NCBI RefSeq assembly: GCF_027988105.1
Contig: NZ_JAQJZJ010000011.1
Span: 1-64,000 of the forward strand
Direction: 5' to 3'
From: Pseudomonas aestuarii
Lineage (GTDB): Bacteria; Pseudomonadota; Gammaproteobacteria; Pseudomonadales; Pseudomonadaceae
Length of the DNA stretch: 64,000 nt
A program made the position numbers and the translations under genes. The notes under the pieces were generated by a model. The model saw only the letters and a program-made list of their open reading frames with translations, was not told where the DNA came from and ran no database searches. How positions within the stretch are numbered: position 1 is the stretch's first letter; each line of letters opens with the position of its first letter. This document shows positions 26,519 through 34,809 of this stretch, piece by piece.

Positions 26519-27004
26519 ATGCAGACAGTCAACGCCGCTCCGCCAAGCTGCCCTTGCGGCAGTGGCGACTCACTCAGCGAGTGCTGTGGTCGCTACCATG
26601 CCGGGCTGCCGGCGCCGAGCGCCGAAATACTCATGCGCTCACGCTACAGTGCCTATGTACTGGGACTGGTTGATTACCTCCTGGCGACCACCCTGGCGAC
26701 ACAACAACCGGGCCTGGATCGCGCCGCTATCAGTGCCTGGAGCCTGCACAGCACCTGGCTTGGCCTCGACGTCGAAAGCACTGAAGTACTGGGCGGACAG
26801 CCGGAACATGCGTTCGTGACCTTTACCGCCCGCTGGCACGATGACAGCGGCGAACATGCCCACCGCGAACGCTCCGCCTTCGTCCAACACCAGGGCCACT
26901 GGTACTTTATCGACCCTACGGTCGCGCTACAGGTCGGCCGCAATGATCCCTGCCCTTGCGGCAGTGGGCAGAAATTCAAGAAATGCTGCGCCGGTTTTGT
27001 CTGA
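26519..27004 (+). CDS. YchJ-like UPF0225 protein with two SEC-C zinc motifs
   Basis: This 161-residue protein has zinc-binding SEC-C motifs at both ends: CPCGSGDSLSECCGRYHAG and NDPCPCGSGQKFKKCC. Between them is an NTF2-like YchJ domain (RSRYSAYVLGLVDYLLATT, HWYFIDPTVA). The function of the family is unknown. I chose the ATG at 26519, just after the previous stop; in-frame GTG codons at 26507 and 26510 overlap that gene. Confidence 0.88.
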   Translation: MQTVNAAPPSCPCGSGDSLSECCGRYHAGLPAPSAEILMRSRYSAYVLGLVDYLLATTLATQQPGLDRAAISAWSLHSTWLGLDVESTEVLGGQPEHAFVTFTARWHDDSGEHAHRERSAFVQHQGHWYFIDPTVALQVGRNDPCPCGSGQKFKKCCAGFV

Positions 27005-27237
27005 ATCAAAACCCCGCGGGCCGATTCGCGCGGGCACAACAGCGATGCCGTTGCACTCAGTGATTGGCTCACTCGCTTGGCGCACACAAGGCGCTCGGCG
27101 CCTGGCGCGGAAACATAGCGATGGTGCTGCAGCAGGCTGCAGAGCCACGCGCCTTTCAACCGTGCGCAGCAACGCCGGTACTCGCTCTCGGTGAAACTGG
27201 GTGCCGCGACCAAGTCGGGAGCAATCCCGACTTCGAG

Positions 27238-27792
27238 CTATTCCTGTAATTTCAGATGGGAAATATCCGGGGGTGGCGCCGCCGGTGCGGGCTTTATCTC
27301 ACCCATGTCGCTACCGGCAGGTGCCAGACTGAATTGCGACAGATCAACAGGCGGTGCTTGCGGCGCAGGCTTGTCATCCTGCAAGTCCTCACCCAGCGGA
27401 GCGATGCCAAAATCCGGCGCATCGACCTCGGAGAAGGCCGCCATGTACTCATCCCGCGGCAGCACTTTCAGCCGCTTGCCGGCAGGCGCATCCGCCGCTG
27501 CAGCAGGCACATCCCCAGGCGCGGCGGCTGGCGGCGCTGCCAACTCGATCTCCTCGACCTCCTCCGCCATGTCCCTCACTTCGACCAGAGCACCGGCGCG
27601 CAGTAAGGTGCTGCGATATTTTTCCGCGCCAGCCGCATCCAGGTTGTTCTTGATCACAATGCGCCGACCGGAAAATAACAAGGCGATACGCTGAGCATCG
27701 GCCTGGAACAACTTGGCCAGATTGGCTTGCACCGACTCCAGTTGCGCCCCCGGCACTAACTGGCCTGTGAAGGCGATCTCATAACGAACCAT
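27238..27792 (-). CDS. Conserved hypothetical protein with acidic Pro/Ala-rich tail
   Basis: This 184-residue protein has a compact N-terminal domain (MVRYEIAFTG to about residue 75, with QANLAKLFQADAQRIALLFSGRRIVIK). A disordered tail rich in Ala, Pro and acidic residues follows. I recall similar proteins in Pseudomonas but no function. GGAGAG precedes the ATG at 27792. It stands alone between two plus-strand genes. Confidence 0.75.
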   Translation of the reverse strand: MVRYEIAFTGQLVPGAQLESVQANLAKLFQADAQRIALLFSGRRIVIKNNLDAAGAEKYRSTLLRAGALVEVRDMAEEVEEIELAAPPAAAPGDVPAAAADAPAGKRLKVLPRDEYMAAFSEVDAPDFGIAPLGEDLQDDKPAPQAPPVDLSQFSLAPAGSDMGEIKPAPAAPPPDISHLKLQE

Positions 27793-28006
27793 GGTCACTC
27801 TCCTGTCTTCATCGGCGCCCAGTATGGCGCAGGCTGGTACCCGCAAAGGTTGTAAATCCATTAAACGCCGTGGCGGGGCCGCCTTTAGGCGCCCTCGGCA
27901 ACACGCTTGGGGATGGCACAGTAGGCGGGCGTTGTTTCACAATCGCTCACAACACGTTGCAGCCAGGCACGTGCTTGTTACACTGACGCGTCCTTTGGAG
28001 TATGAA

Positions 28007-28504
28007 ATGTTTTCCCAGGCGCTAACTATAAGAATTCTCAGCCTATTGATTTTGTTCGGCCTGTTTTCCAGCATCGGTGGGTGTTCCACCTGGACCAGCG
28101 GGGGATTCAAGGATCCGGATGTCAGCTTGGTCAAAGTCGAAGTCATCAGGGCCAAGTTGTTGGAGCAGCGGTTCGTCCTGCGTTTCCGTATCGACAACCC
28201 CAACAGCATGAGCCTGCCGGTGCGCGGCCTGGATTATCGGGTGCACCTCAACGAGGTGAAACTGGCAGAAGGCGAAACCAATACCTGGTTCACGGTTCCA
28301 GCCCATGGCCACCATGTGTTCGATGTCCCCGTGCGCACCAATCTCTGGCGACACCTTCGACAAATCGTCAAATTGCTTGAGCGACCCGAAGAGCCTATCC
28401 GCTATCGCCTCGAAGGCCAGGTAAAAACTGGCCTGTTGTTCGGGCGCAGCGTGCACATGTCGCGTAATGGCGAGATAATCCCCGGCGATTTCATTCCTGA
28501 GTAA
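28007..28504 (+). CDS. LEA type 2 (WHy domain) lipoprotein
   Basis: This 165-residue protein has a lipoprotein-like signal (LLILFGLFSSIGGC) and then a WHy domain: VEVIRAKLLEQRFVLRFRIDNPNSMSLPVRGLDYRVHLNEVKLAEG. These proteins bind water-stress or desiccation-related partners in other organisms; the role in Pseudomonas is unknown. I used the ATG at 28007, seven bases after TTTGGAG. It leads a run with the SEC-C and DUF2489 genes. Confidence 0.85.
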   Translation: MFSQALTIRILSLLILFGLFSSIGGCSTWTSGGFKDPDVSLVKVEVIRAKLLEQRFVLRFRIDNPNSMSLPVRGLDYRVHLNEVKLAEGETNTWFTVPAHGHHVFDVPVRTNLWRHLRQIVKLLERPEEPIRYRLEGQVKTGLLFGRSVHMSRNGEIIPGDFIPE

Positions 28505-28510
28505 GTGCAC

Positions 28511-28705
28511 ATGAACCAACAAGCCCACGTACACGGTCCCGACTGCAACCACGCCGAACCTGATCATGACCACGGTCACGTGCATGGCCCGGACTGCAAC
28601 CATGCTCACCAGGAGCCGGTGCGCAACACCCTGAAAGATGTCGGCCGCAACGACCCCTGCCCGTGCGGTAGCCAGAAGAAGTTCAAGAAATGTCACGGTG
28701 CTTGA
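28511..28705 (+). CDS. Small His-rich SEC-C metal-binding protein
   Basis: This 64-residue protein has a duplicated HVHGPDCNHA motif (about residues 6-16 and 22-32) and a C-terminal SEC-C zinc motif (GRNDPCPCGSQKKFKKC). The N-terminal half could bind Zn, Ni or Cu. It starts six bases after the LEA gene stop; the ribosome site is weak, and an in-frame GTG at 28505 is an alternative start. Confidence 0.82.
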   Translation: MNQQAHVHGPDCNHAEPDHDHGHVHGPDCNHAHQEPVRNTLKDVGRNDPCPCGSQKKFKKCHGA

Positions 28706-28712
28706 TGTACCC

Positions 28713-29171
28713 ATGAGCACCTTGACTCTGCTGCTTCTGCTGGCCGGCACCCTGCTGGTGACGGCCCTTGCGCTGTATGCCTTGCTGCTGTGGCGCCGAG
28801 TCTGGGCGCAACGTCGCAACTTGGCGCAGGCAGAAAGCCAGCGCCGTGAACGTCTGGCTGGCGACTTGCAGGTGCTCGCCAGCAGCCTGCTCGATAGCCA
28901 GCTGCCATTGATCGAAGGCGCTATTCGGATCAAGGTGCTGCTGGACAACTACGACACGGCGCTGAGCCAGGACAGCCGCTGCCAGGTGTTTCATTTGCTG
29001 TTCGAAGCCACCGCCCAGGTGCCGACCCATGCGAACTGGAAGGCACTGGACCCCGGCGAGCGGCGCCAGCATGAAAAACGCTTCAATGAACTGGAACTGC
29101 AGCACAAGGCTGCCGCTCGCACAGCCGCGCGCTGGCTGCTCGACGAAGGCCTGAAGCACCCCGGCAACTGA
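28713..29171 (+). CDS. DUF2489-family membrane protein
   Basis: This 152-residue protein has one N-terminal transmembrane helix (STLTLLLLLAGTLLVTALALYALLLW) and a helical cytoplasmic part with LPLIEGAIRIKVLLDNYD, which fits DUF2489. It begins 7 bp after the His-rich gene. The longer in-frame reading overlaps that gene and lacks a signal. Function unknown. Confidence 0.82.
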   Translation: MSTLTLLLLLAGTLLVTALALYALLLWRRVWAQRRNLAQAESQRRERLAGDLQVLASSLLDSQLPLIEGAIRIKVLLDNYDTALSQDSRCQVFHLLFEATAQVPTHANWKALDPGERRQHEKRFNELELQHKAAARTAARWLLDEGLKHPGN

Positions 29172-29250
29172 CCCTGGCCAGCTGCCAGGGCTGGCCGGCA
29201 CTATCATCCACCGCTCTTTCCTGTCCTGCGTTCTGCAAGGAGCTCGTCGC

Positions 29251-31788
29251 ATGCTATCGCGCGCATTCCGTCCCATGGCCCAGCTGGGCCTCGCCGCCAC
29301 TCTTGCTAGCGGCGTGGCGTTAAGCGGCTGCCAGTCGATTCTCGACAGCCGTTACAGCGATAGCCTGCAGCCGGACCAGGGCAGCGTGCGCATTCAGGGC
29401 CTGGCACAAACCGTTGTGGTTCGACGCAATGCCCTGGGCATGCCGCTGATCGAAACCAACAGCTTCCACGACGCGCTGTTCGCCCTGGGCTATGTGCATG
29501 CCAGCGACCGCCTCAGCCAGATGGTCGGCCTGCGCCTGATGGCCGAAGGCCGATTGGCGGAGATGGCCGGGCCCGGCGTACTGGAAATCGATCGCCTGAT
29601 GCGCGCGGTCAACCTGAAAAAAAGTGCCGCGGTGCTCTATGACAGCGCCTCGCCACGAATGAAGAAGTTCTTCGAAGTGTACGCCCGCGGCGTCAATGCC
29701 TATCTGTTCCGCTATCGCGACAAGCTGCCGATGGACCTGGCCCAATCCGGCTATCGGCCGCCCTACTGGAAAGCCGAAGATTCGGTGCTGGTGTTCTGCC
29801 TGCTGAATTTCGGTCTGGCGGTCAACCTGCAGGAAGAAATCGCCGCCCTGGTGCTGGCGCAGAAAGTCGGCAGCGACCAACTCGCCTGGCTGCTACCCAC
29901 CTACCCGAACGAACCGCTACCGTTCGATGAGGCGGAAAAGCTCAAGGGTTTGACCCTGAGCGGACAAATACCCGGCCTGGCCGCCGTCAACAATGCCGCC
30001 AGCCAACTCGCCAGCGCTCACATGCTGGGCGTCGCCGCGTCGAACAACTGGGCCATCGCCCCACAGAACAGCCGTAGCGGCAAGAGCCTGCTGGCCAACG
30101 ACACTCACCTGCCACTGTCGATGCCATCGGCGTGGAACTTCGTGCAGATCCGCTCACCGAAATTCCAGGCCGCCGGCGTGTCGATTGCCGGCGTGCCCGC
30201 CATCGTCGCCGGGTTCAACGGCAAGCTCGGCTGGGGCATGACCATGGTCATGGGCGACAACCAAGACCTGTTCCTGGAGAAAATCCGGCGCCAAGGCAAC
30301 CGCCTCTATTATCAGGCCGAGGGCAAATGGCTGCCCGCCCGGGAGCGCCAGGAAACCTTCTTCATCAAGGGTCAGCGACCGATCCGCGAAACCATCTACG
30401 AGACCCGCCACGGCTCGCTGCTCAACTCGGTGCTGGGCGAACGCAAACACCCCTTGCAACCCCTGCAACTGGAAAGCGGCTATGGCCTGGCCCTGCAAAC
30501 CACCCAATTCGAGGCGGACCAGAGCCTCGATGCCCTGTTCGACCTGTCCCGCGCGCAGTCGGTGGAGCAAGCCTTCGAAGCCACCCGCGAAGTGCGCGCC
30601 ATGCCATTGAACATCGTCTTCGCCGACGCCCAGCACATCGGCTGGCAAGTCACCGGGCGCTTCCCCAATCGCCGCGAAGGCCTTGGCCTGATGCCCTCGC
30701 CTGGCTGGGACGGCCGCTACGACTGGGATGGCTTCGCCGACCCCATGCTGCATCCCTACGACCAGGATCCGCAGCAAGGCTGGCTGGGCACCGCCAACCA
30801 GCGCACCGTGCCACGCGGTTATGGCATGCAATTGTCCAGCTCCTGGTTTTACCCGGAGCGCTACGAGCGCCTTGCCCAACTGGCGGGCAGCGGCAAGCAC
30901 GACACCCGCAGCATGATTGCCATGCAGTACGACCAGACCAGCCCCTTCGTCAGCAAGCTGCAGAGCATGTTCGCAGCACCCGGCATGGCCAAGCCGCTGC
31001 AAAAGGCCATCGATGCCCTGCCCGCGCAGGAACGCGGCAAAGCGCGCGAAGCATACCGCCGGCTGATGGCGTTCGACGGCAAACTCAGCGCAAGTTCGGC
31101 GGATGCCGCACTCTATGGCGCCTTCCTGCACGAAAGCGCGCGGCAGATCTTCCTCGATGAACTGGGCCCCGAGACCAGTGCGGCCTGGCTGGCCCTGGTG
31201 GAAACCGCCAAGCAATCCTATTCGGCGCAGGCCGACCACCTGCTGGGCCGCGACGACAGTCCATTCTGGAACGATATCGGCAGCGCCGAGCAAGAAGACA
31301 AGCCTGCCATTCTCGCCCGCAGCCTGGCCGCCGCCGTGACCTTCGCCGAAACCAAGCTCGGCAGTGAGCGCAGTACCTGGCAATGGGGCAAATTGCACAG
31401 CTACACCTGGACCAACGAAACCAGCAAACTGGCGCCCTACATGAACACCAGCCAGCGCGCCGCAATCAACGCACTGAAGGGCTATCTCGACCGCGGCCCC
31501 TACCCGGCCGGCGGCGATCACAGCACCCTCAATGTATCGGCCTACAGCTGGGGACAGGACTTCGACACCTGGCTGATTCCGGCCATGCGCATCGTGGTCG
31601 ACTTCGGCCGCGAAGAGCCATTGATCGGCCTGAACAGTTCCGGCCAATCCGGCAACCCGGCGAGCGAGCATTACGCCGACGGCATCGAGGCCTGGCGCAA
31701 GGGCCAGTACATGAGCTTCCCGTTTCAGCCACAGAACCTCGAGAAGGTCTACGGCACTAAACGACTGATCCTGACACCCGGGAAATAG
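29251..31788 (+). CDS. quiP: Penicillin-acylase-family N-acyl-homoserine lactone acylase (QuiP-like)
   Basis: This 845-residue Ntn hydrolase has a lipobox-like signal (ALSGC, Cys27). The proenzyme would cut itself before Ser264 in GVAASNNWAIAP; that Ser becomes the catalytic N-terminal nucleophile of the beta chain. The flanking SLLANDTHLPLSMPS and GFNGKLGWGMTMVMGDNQD are typical. In P. aeruginosa QuiP (PA1032) cleaves the acyl chain from long-chain AHL signals. Length and, from memory, gene context agree, but substrate range is inferred. AAGGAG precedes the ATG. Confidence 0.88.
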   Translation: MLSRAFRPMAQLGLAATLASGVALSGCQSILDSRYSDSLQPDQGSVRIQGLAQTVVVRRNALGMPLIETNSFHDALFALGYVHASDRLSQMVGLRLMAEGRLAEMAGPGVLEIDRLMRAVNLKKSAAVLYDSASPRMKKFFEVYARGVNAYLFRYRDKLPMDLAQSGYRPPYWKAEDSVLVFCLLNFGLAVNLQEEIAALVLAQKVGSDQLAWLLPTYPNEPLPFDEAEKLKGLTLSGQIPGLAAVNNAASQLASAHMLGVAASNNWAIAPQNSRSGKSLLANDTHLPLSMPSAWNFVQIRSPKFQAAGVSIAGVPAIVAGFNGKLGWGMTMVMGDNQDLFLEKIRRQGNRLYYQAEGKWLPARERQETFFIKGQRPIRETIYETRHGSLLNSVLGERKHPLQPLQLESGYGLALQTTQFEADQSLDALFDLSRAQSVEQAFEATREVRAMPLNIVFADAQHIGWQVTGRFPNRREGLGLMPSPGWDGRYDWDGFADPMLHPYDQDPQQGWLGTANQRTVPRGYGMQLSSSWFYPERYERLAQLAGSGKHDTRSMIAMQYDQTSPFVSKLQSMFAAPGMAKPLQKAIDALPAQERGKAREAYRRLMAFDGKLSASSADAALYGAFLHESARQIFLDELGPETSAAWLALVETAKQSYSAQADHLLGRDDSPFWNDIGSAEQEDKPAILARSLAAAVTFAETKLGSERSTWQWGKLHSYTWTNETSKLAPYMNTSQRAAINALKGYLDRGPYPAGGDHSTLNVSAYSWGQDFDTWLIPAMRIVVDFGREEPLIGLNSSGQSGNPASEHYADGIEAWRKGQYMSFPFQPQNLEKVYGTKRLILTPGK

Positions 31789-31870
31789 TTACCGCTGGTC
31801 GGCGACGACTGAACCAAGCGGGCAGGTCTGCACTCTGAATTGACGGACTTACTCCATAGATCATCATTTC

Positions 31871-31896
31871 AGGGCGCCTTTGGGCGCCCTTTTTTT
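31871..31896 (+). terminator. Terminator downstream of quiP
   Basis: The stem AGGGCGCC/GGCGCCCT has a four-base loop and is followed by a run of seven T. It lies about 85 bp after the quiP stop. Confidence 0.9.
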
Positions 31897-31949
31897 GTGC
31901 ATGATTTAGCCGCGCGCAGGCCCGCCCCGAGCCTGCCGGTCGACCCTGA

Positions 31950-32177
31950 TCAGTCGCGAGTAATCCCGGTGATGGTGATGCCATAACGTTCAGCCAAACG
32001 CACGGCAGGAGTCTGGATTTCATTGGGCAGGTCTGTAGGCTCTTCGGGCTCGTAAACCTTTTCGGCCATCTTGAGCAACTGGATTGCCACCTGCTCCATG
32101 CTCGGCTTGCTGGCGGACTGAAGCTCGAACACCTCGGTGCGCTCATCTTTACTGTATGTGATCTTCCAGGTCGTCAT
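31950..32177 (-). CDS. Small conserved hypothetical protein
   Basis: This 75-residue soluble protein begins MTTWKITYSKDERTEVF and ends RYGITITGITRD, with an acidic, Pro-containing middle (VYEPEEPTDLPNEIQTP). GAGGAA lies at good spacing before the ATG at 32177. I do not recognise a domain. It is convergent with quiP. Confidence 0.7.
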   Translation of the reverse strand: MTTWKITYSKDERTEVFELQSASKPSMEQVAIQLLKMAEKVYEPEEPTDLPNEIQTPAVRLAERYGITITGITRD

Positions 32178-32695
32178 ACCCGATTCCTCCGACTCGATCT
32201 TCCGCATGCTGACGGACATCTGCTTAAAAGCACCTTATCAAAGCCGCCTGCTCACTGTGGTCGATAGCCCGCTAGACAGCTTTTCCAGATGTTTCAGCGC
32301 CGATAACTCGCCACGGCTGCAATGCTGTTAATTTAAGCCAAGTGAGCAGCATTTTTGTAGCCGGGTAAATGGATGCAAGCGCCGCACGTACAGCAGCAGG
32401 ATTAGCGCCCCCTCAAGTGAACAGCACTACCGCCAAGCCTGCACCTCAGGTGCCGGCATGCCTCAACGCAGAGGCATCGATTGAGTCGCCGGGCGCCCAT
32501 GGCGCCCATGGCGCCTATTGTTTGCCAGCATTTGCGCCTCATACGCGACCATTGACGATTAACGCAAGGCCACAGTTGGCTTATGATCCTGCTGCGCCTG
32601 CGCCACGCCATGCCAACTGGCCGCAATACCCAACGAGCAGGCCTCACTTTCCAACCACCATCACCTGCGCAACCGACTTGCACTAAGGAACCACC
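32178..32695. other. Intergenic region before nadE
   Basis: This 518-bp gap has no credible gene. A plus-strand frame at 32369-32686 gives a Pro/Ala/Thr-rich, repeat-like product without a ribosome site. A short 9-bp tandem repeat (GGCGCCCAT) lies at about 32492-32515. Promoters for nadE and for the small minus-strand gene must lie here, but no clear boxes were seen. Confidence 0.5.
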
Positions 32696-33523
32696 ATGAG
32701 CAGCCGCCAAGCCGAGATCGCCACCGCCCTGAACGTGGTGCCCCCCTTTGCCGACGAAACCGCCCTGTTGGCAGAGATCGAGCGGCGCAAAACCTTTATC
32801 AAGAATTGCCTGCGTAACGCGGGCCTGAAAGTACTGGTACTGGGCATCAGCGGCGGGGTCGATTCGCTGACCGCTGGACGCCTCGCGCAACTGAGCGTGG
32901 AAGAACTGCGCAACGAGACGCACGACGCCGCATATCGCTTCATTGCCGTGCGCCTGCCCCACGGCACCCAGCACGACGAGCACGACGCCCAGGCATCGCT
33001 GCAATTCATCCGCGCGGACGAAGAAGACACGGTGAACATCGCCGACAGCGTGTATGCACTCGGCGAGCAGGTCAGCCACCTGCAGAAGCTCAGCGAGGCA
33101 CGCCGCGACTTCGTCGTCGGCAACATCAAGGCGCGCATGCGCATGGTCGCCCAGTTCGCCATTGCCAACGCCAATAACGGTCTGGTCATCGGCACCGACC
33201 ATGCTGCCGAGGCCGTAATGGGCTTTTTCACCAAGTTCGGGGACGGCGCTTGCGACCTGGCACCGCTCAGCGGCCTGGTCAAGGGCCAGGTGCGCGCCAT
33301 CGCCAAGCAGCTTGGCGCACCGGAAGGCCTGGTGTTCAAGGTGCCCACCGCCGACCTGGAGGAGTTGCGTCCGGGCAAGCCGGACGAAGAAGCGCACGGC
33401 GTCAGTTACGCCGAGATCGATGCCTTCCTGCATGGCCAGCCGGTTCGCGACGAGGCTTACGCCATCATCACCCGCACCTACGACAACAGCCGGCACAAGC
33501 GCGAGCTGCCACTGGCGCCCTGA
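32696..33523 (+). CDS. nadE: NH3-dependent NAD synthetase
   Basis: This 275-residue enzyme converts deamido-NAD plus ammonia and ATP to NAD, the last step of NAD synthesis. The PP-loop is VLGISGGVDS (about residues 45-54). LVIGTDHAAEAVMGFFTKFGDG and PTADLEELRPGKPDE are conserved substrate regions. Length matches the E. coli-type enzyme without a glutaminase domain. AAGGAA precedes the ATG. Confidence 0.97.
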   Translation: MSSRQAEIATALNVVPPFADETALLAEIERRKTFIKNCLRNAGLKVLVLGISGGVDSLTAGRLAQLSVEELRNETHDAAYRFIAVRLPHGTQHDEHDAQASLQFIRADEEDTVNIADSVYALGEQVSHLQKLSEARRDFVVGNIKARMRMVAQFAIANANNGLVIGTDHAAEAVMGFFTKFGDGACDLAPLSGLVKGQVRAIAKQLGAPEGLVFKVPTADLEELRPGKPDEEAHGVSYAEIDAFLHGQPVRDEAYAIITRTYDNSRHKRELPLAP

Positions 33524-33542
33524 TCACGAAATTGCAGGCAAG

Positions 33543-33581
33543 AAAAAGCCGGTTCCCACAGTGCGCGGAAACCGGCTTTTT
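33543..33581. terminator. Bidirectional terminator between nadE and dcd
   Basis: The stem AAAAAGCCGGTT/AACCGGCTTTTT has T-runs on both strands. It would end nadE from the left and the convergent dcd from the right. Confidence 0.92.
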
Positions 33582-33599
33582 CGTGGCCCAGCAGAACGG

Positions 33600-34166
33600 T
33601 CAGGCTTTCGGCAAGGTCACGCCGAGTTGCCCCTGGTACTTGCCGCCGCGATCCTTATAGGACACTTCGCACTCCTCGTCGGACTCGAAAAAGAGCATCT
33701 GGGCCACGCCTTCGTTGGCGTAGATCTTCGCCGGCAAGGTGGTGGTATTGGAGAACTCCAGCGTCACATGGCCCTCCCACTCGGGTTCCAGCGGGGTGAC
33801 GTTGACGATGATGCCGCAGCGCGCGTAGGTGCTCTTGCCCAGGCAGATGGTTAGTACATTGCGCGGGATACGGAAGAATTCGACGGTACGGGCCAGGGCG
33901 AAGGAGTTCGGCGGAATGATGCAGACATCGCTTTTTACGTCGACGAAGCTCTTTTCATCGAAATTCTTCGGATCCACGGTGGCCGAGTTGATGTTGGTAA
34001 ACACCTTGAACTCATCGGCGCAGCGCACATCGTAGCCATAGCTGGACACACCGTAGGAGATCAGCGCCTGACTGCCTTCGGTGCGCACCTGGCGCTCGAC
34101 GAAAGGCTCGATCATGCCGTGTTCTTGCGCCATGCGGCGAATCCATTTATCCGATTTGATGCTCAT
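33600..34166 (-). CDS. dcd: dCTP deaminase
   Basis: This 188-residue enzyme deaminates dCTP to dUTP, supplying dTTP synthesis. Hallmarks are SIKSDKWIRRMAQ at the N-terminus and the central CIIPPNSFALARTVEFFRIPRNV. The catalytic Glu lies in TPLEPEWEGHVTLEFSN. Full family length. AGGA precedes the ATG. Confidence 0.97.
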   Translation of the reverse strand: MSIKSDKWIRRMAQEHGMIEPFVERQVRTEGSQALISYGVSSYGYDVRCADEFKVFTNINSATVDPKNFDEKSFVDVKSDVCIIPPNSFALARTVEFFRIPRNVLTICLGKSTYARCGIIVNVTPLEPEWEGHVTLEFSNTTTLPAKIYANEGVAQMLFFESDEECEVSYKDRGGKYQGQLGVTLPKA

Positions 34167-34492
34167 GGCGGGCGTCCTGAATAAGCGGGTGATGAAAAAG
34201 TGAGCGCATCTTACCGGGGCCGGCGGCAGGGTTCAAAGGCTGTCGACCAACGTCATCACGCAAGCCTGCGCTGTGCTTCGTCCGTCGCCAAATAACAGAA
34301 AGGTGTACAGAGCGTTCGCGCTTAGCGTTAAAAACGCGTACAGTAGCGCCACTGTGCTGCATGTGTCACCGCGAATCGCTACTTGATGCCTAGATTTCGA
34401 TCCAAACATCGTCCGACTCCTAGTACTCGTTGCACTCAGTCCCGGCCTGGGCTTTTCCAGGGCTGTTATTAAAAATTGTTAGGAGACATAAC
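34167..34492. other. Intergenic region between divergent dcd and cold-shock gene
   Basis: This 326-bp gap must hold both promoters. The part nearest the cold-shock gene (about 34380-34492) is probably the long 5' leader usual for csp genes. A small inverted repeat GCGTT-AAA-AACGC lies at 34325-34337. No clear promoter boxes could be fixed. Confidence 0.5.
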
Positions 34493-34702
34493 ATGTCGAA
34501 TCGTCAGAATGGTACCGTCAAGTGGTTTAACGATGAGAAAGGCTACGGCTTTATCACTCCGCAATCCGGTGACGACCTGTTCGTACACTTCAAAGCTATC
34601 CAGAGCGATGGCTTCAAGAGCCTGAAAGAAGGCCAAGCAGTGACTTTCGTGGCCACCCGTGGTCAGAAAGGCATGCAAGCTGAGGAAGTTCAGGTTGCAT
34701 AA
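34493..34702 (+). CDS. Cold-shock domain protein
   Basis: This 69-residue single-domain RNA/ssDNA-binding protein has both motifs, KWFNDEKGYGFITP (RNP1) and DLFVHF (RNP2). It matches CspA/CapB-type RNA chaperones. AGGAG precedes the ATG; upstream in-frame codons belong to the leader. A strong terminator follows. Confidence 0.96.
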   Translation: MSNRQNGTVKWFNDEKGYGFITPQSGDDLFVHFKAIQSDGFKSLKEGQAVTFVATRGQKGMQAEEVQVA

Positions 34703-34723
34703 CCTGATCTAACCTCGCTTGAG

Positions 34724-34753
34724 AAAAAGCCCCGCCATGTGCGGGGCTTTTTT
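34724..34753. terminator. Terminator after the cold-shock gene
   Basis: The stem AAAAGCCCCGC/GCGGGGCTTTT is followed by more T residues. A-rich sequence on the other side means it may also end the convergent apbC transcript. Confidence 0.92.
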
Positions 34754-34809
34754 GTGGCCGCTGATCCGTCGCCGACACCGCGCGCACTAGGCGCACGGCG
34801 CTGACTCAC

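Noticed and set aside
32369..32686. 105-codon plus-strand frame before nadE
   Set aside because: Pro/Thr/Ala-rich product with a GAHGAHGAY run from a short DNA repeat, and no ribosome site.
34314..34345. GCGTT/AACGC inverted repeat as cspA operator
   Set aside because: Arms are only 5 bp and it is about 150 bp from the gene. Noted in the intergenic entry only.
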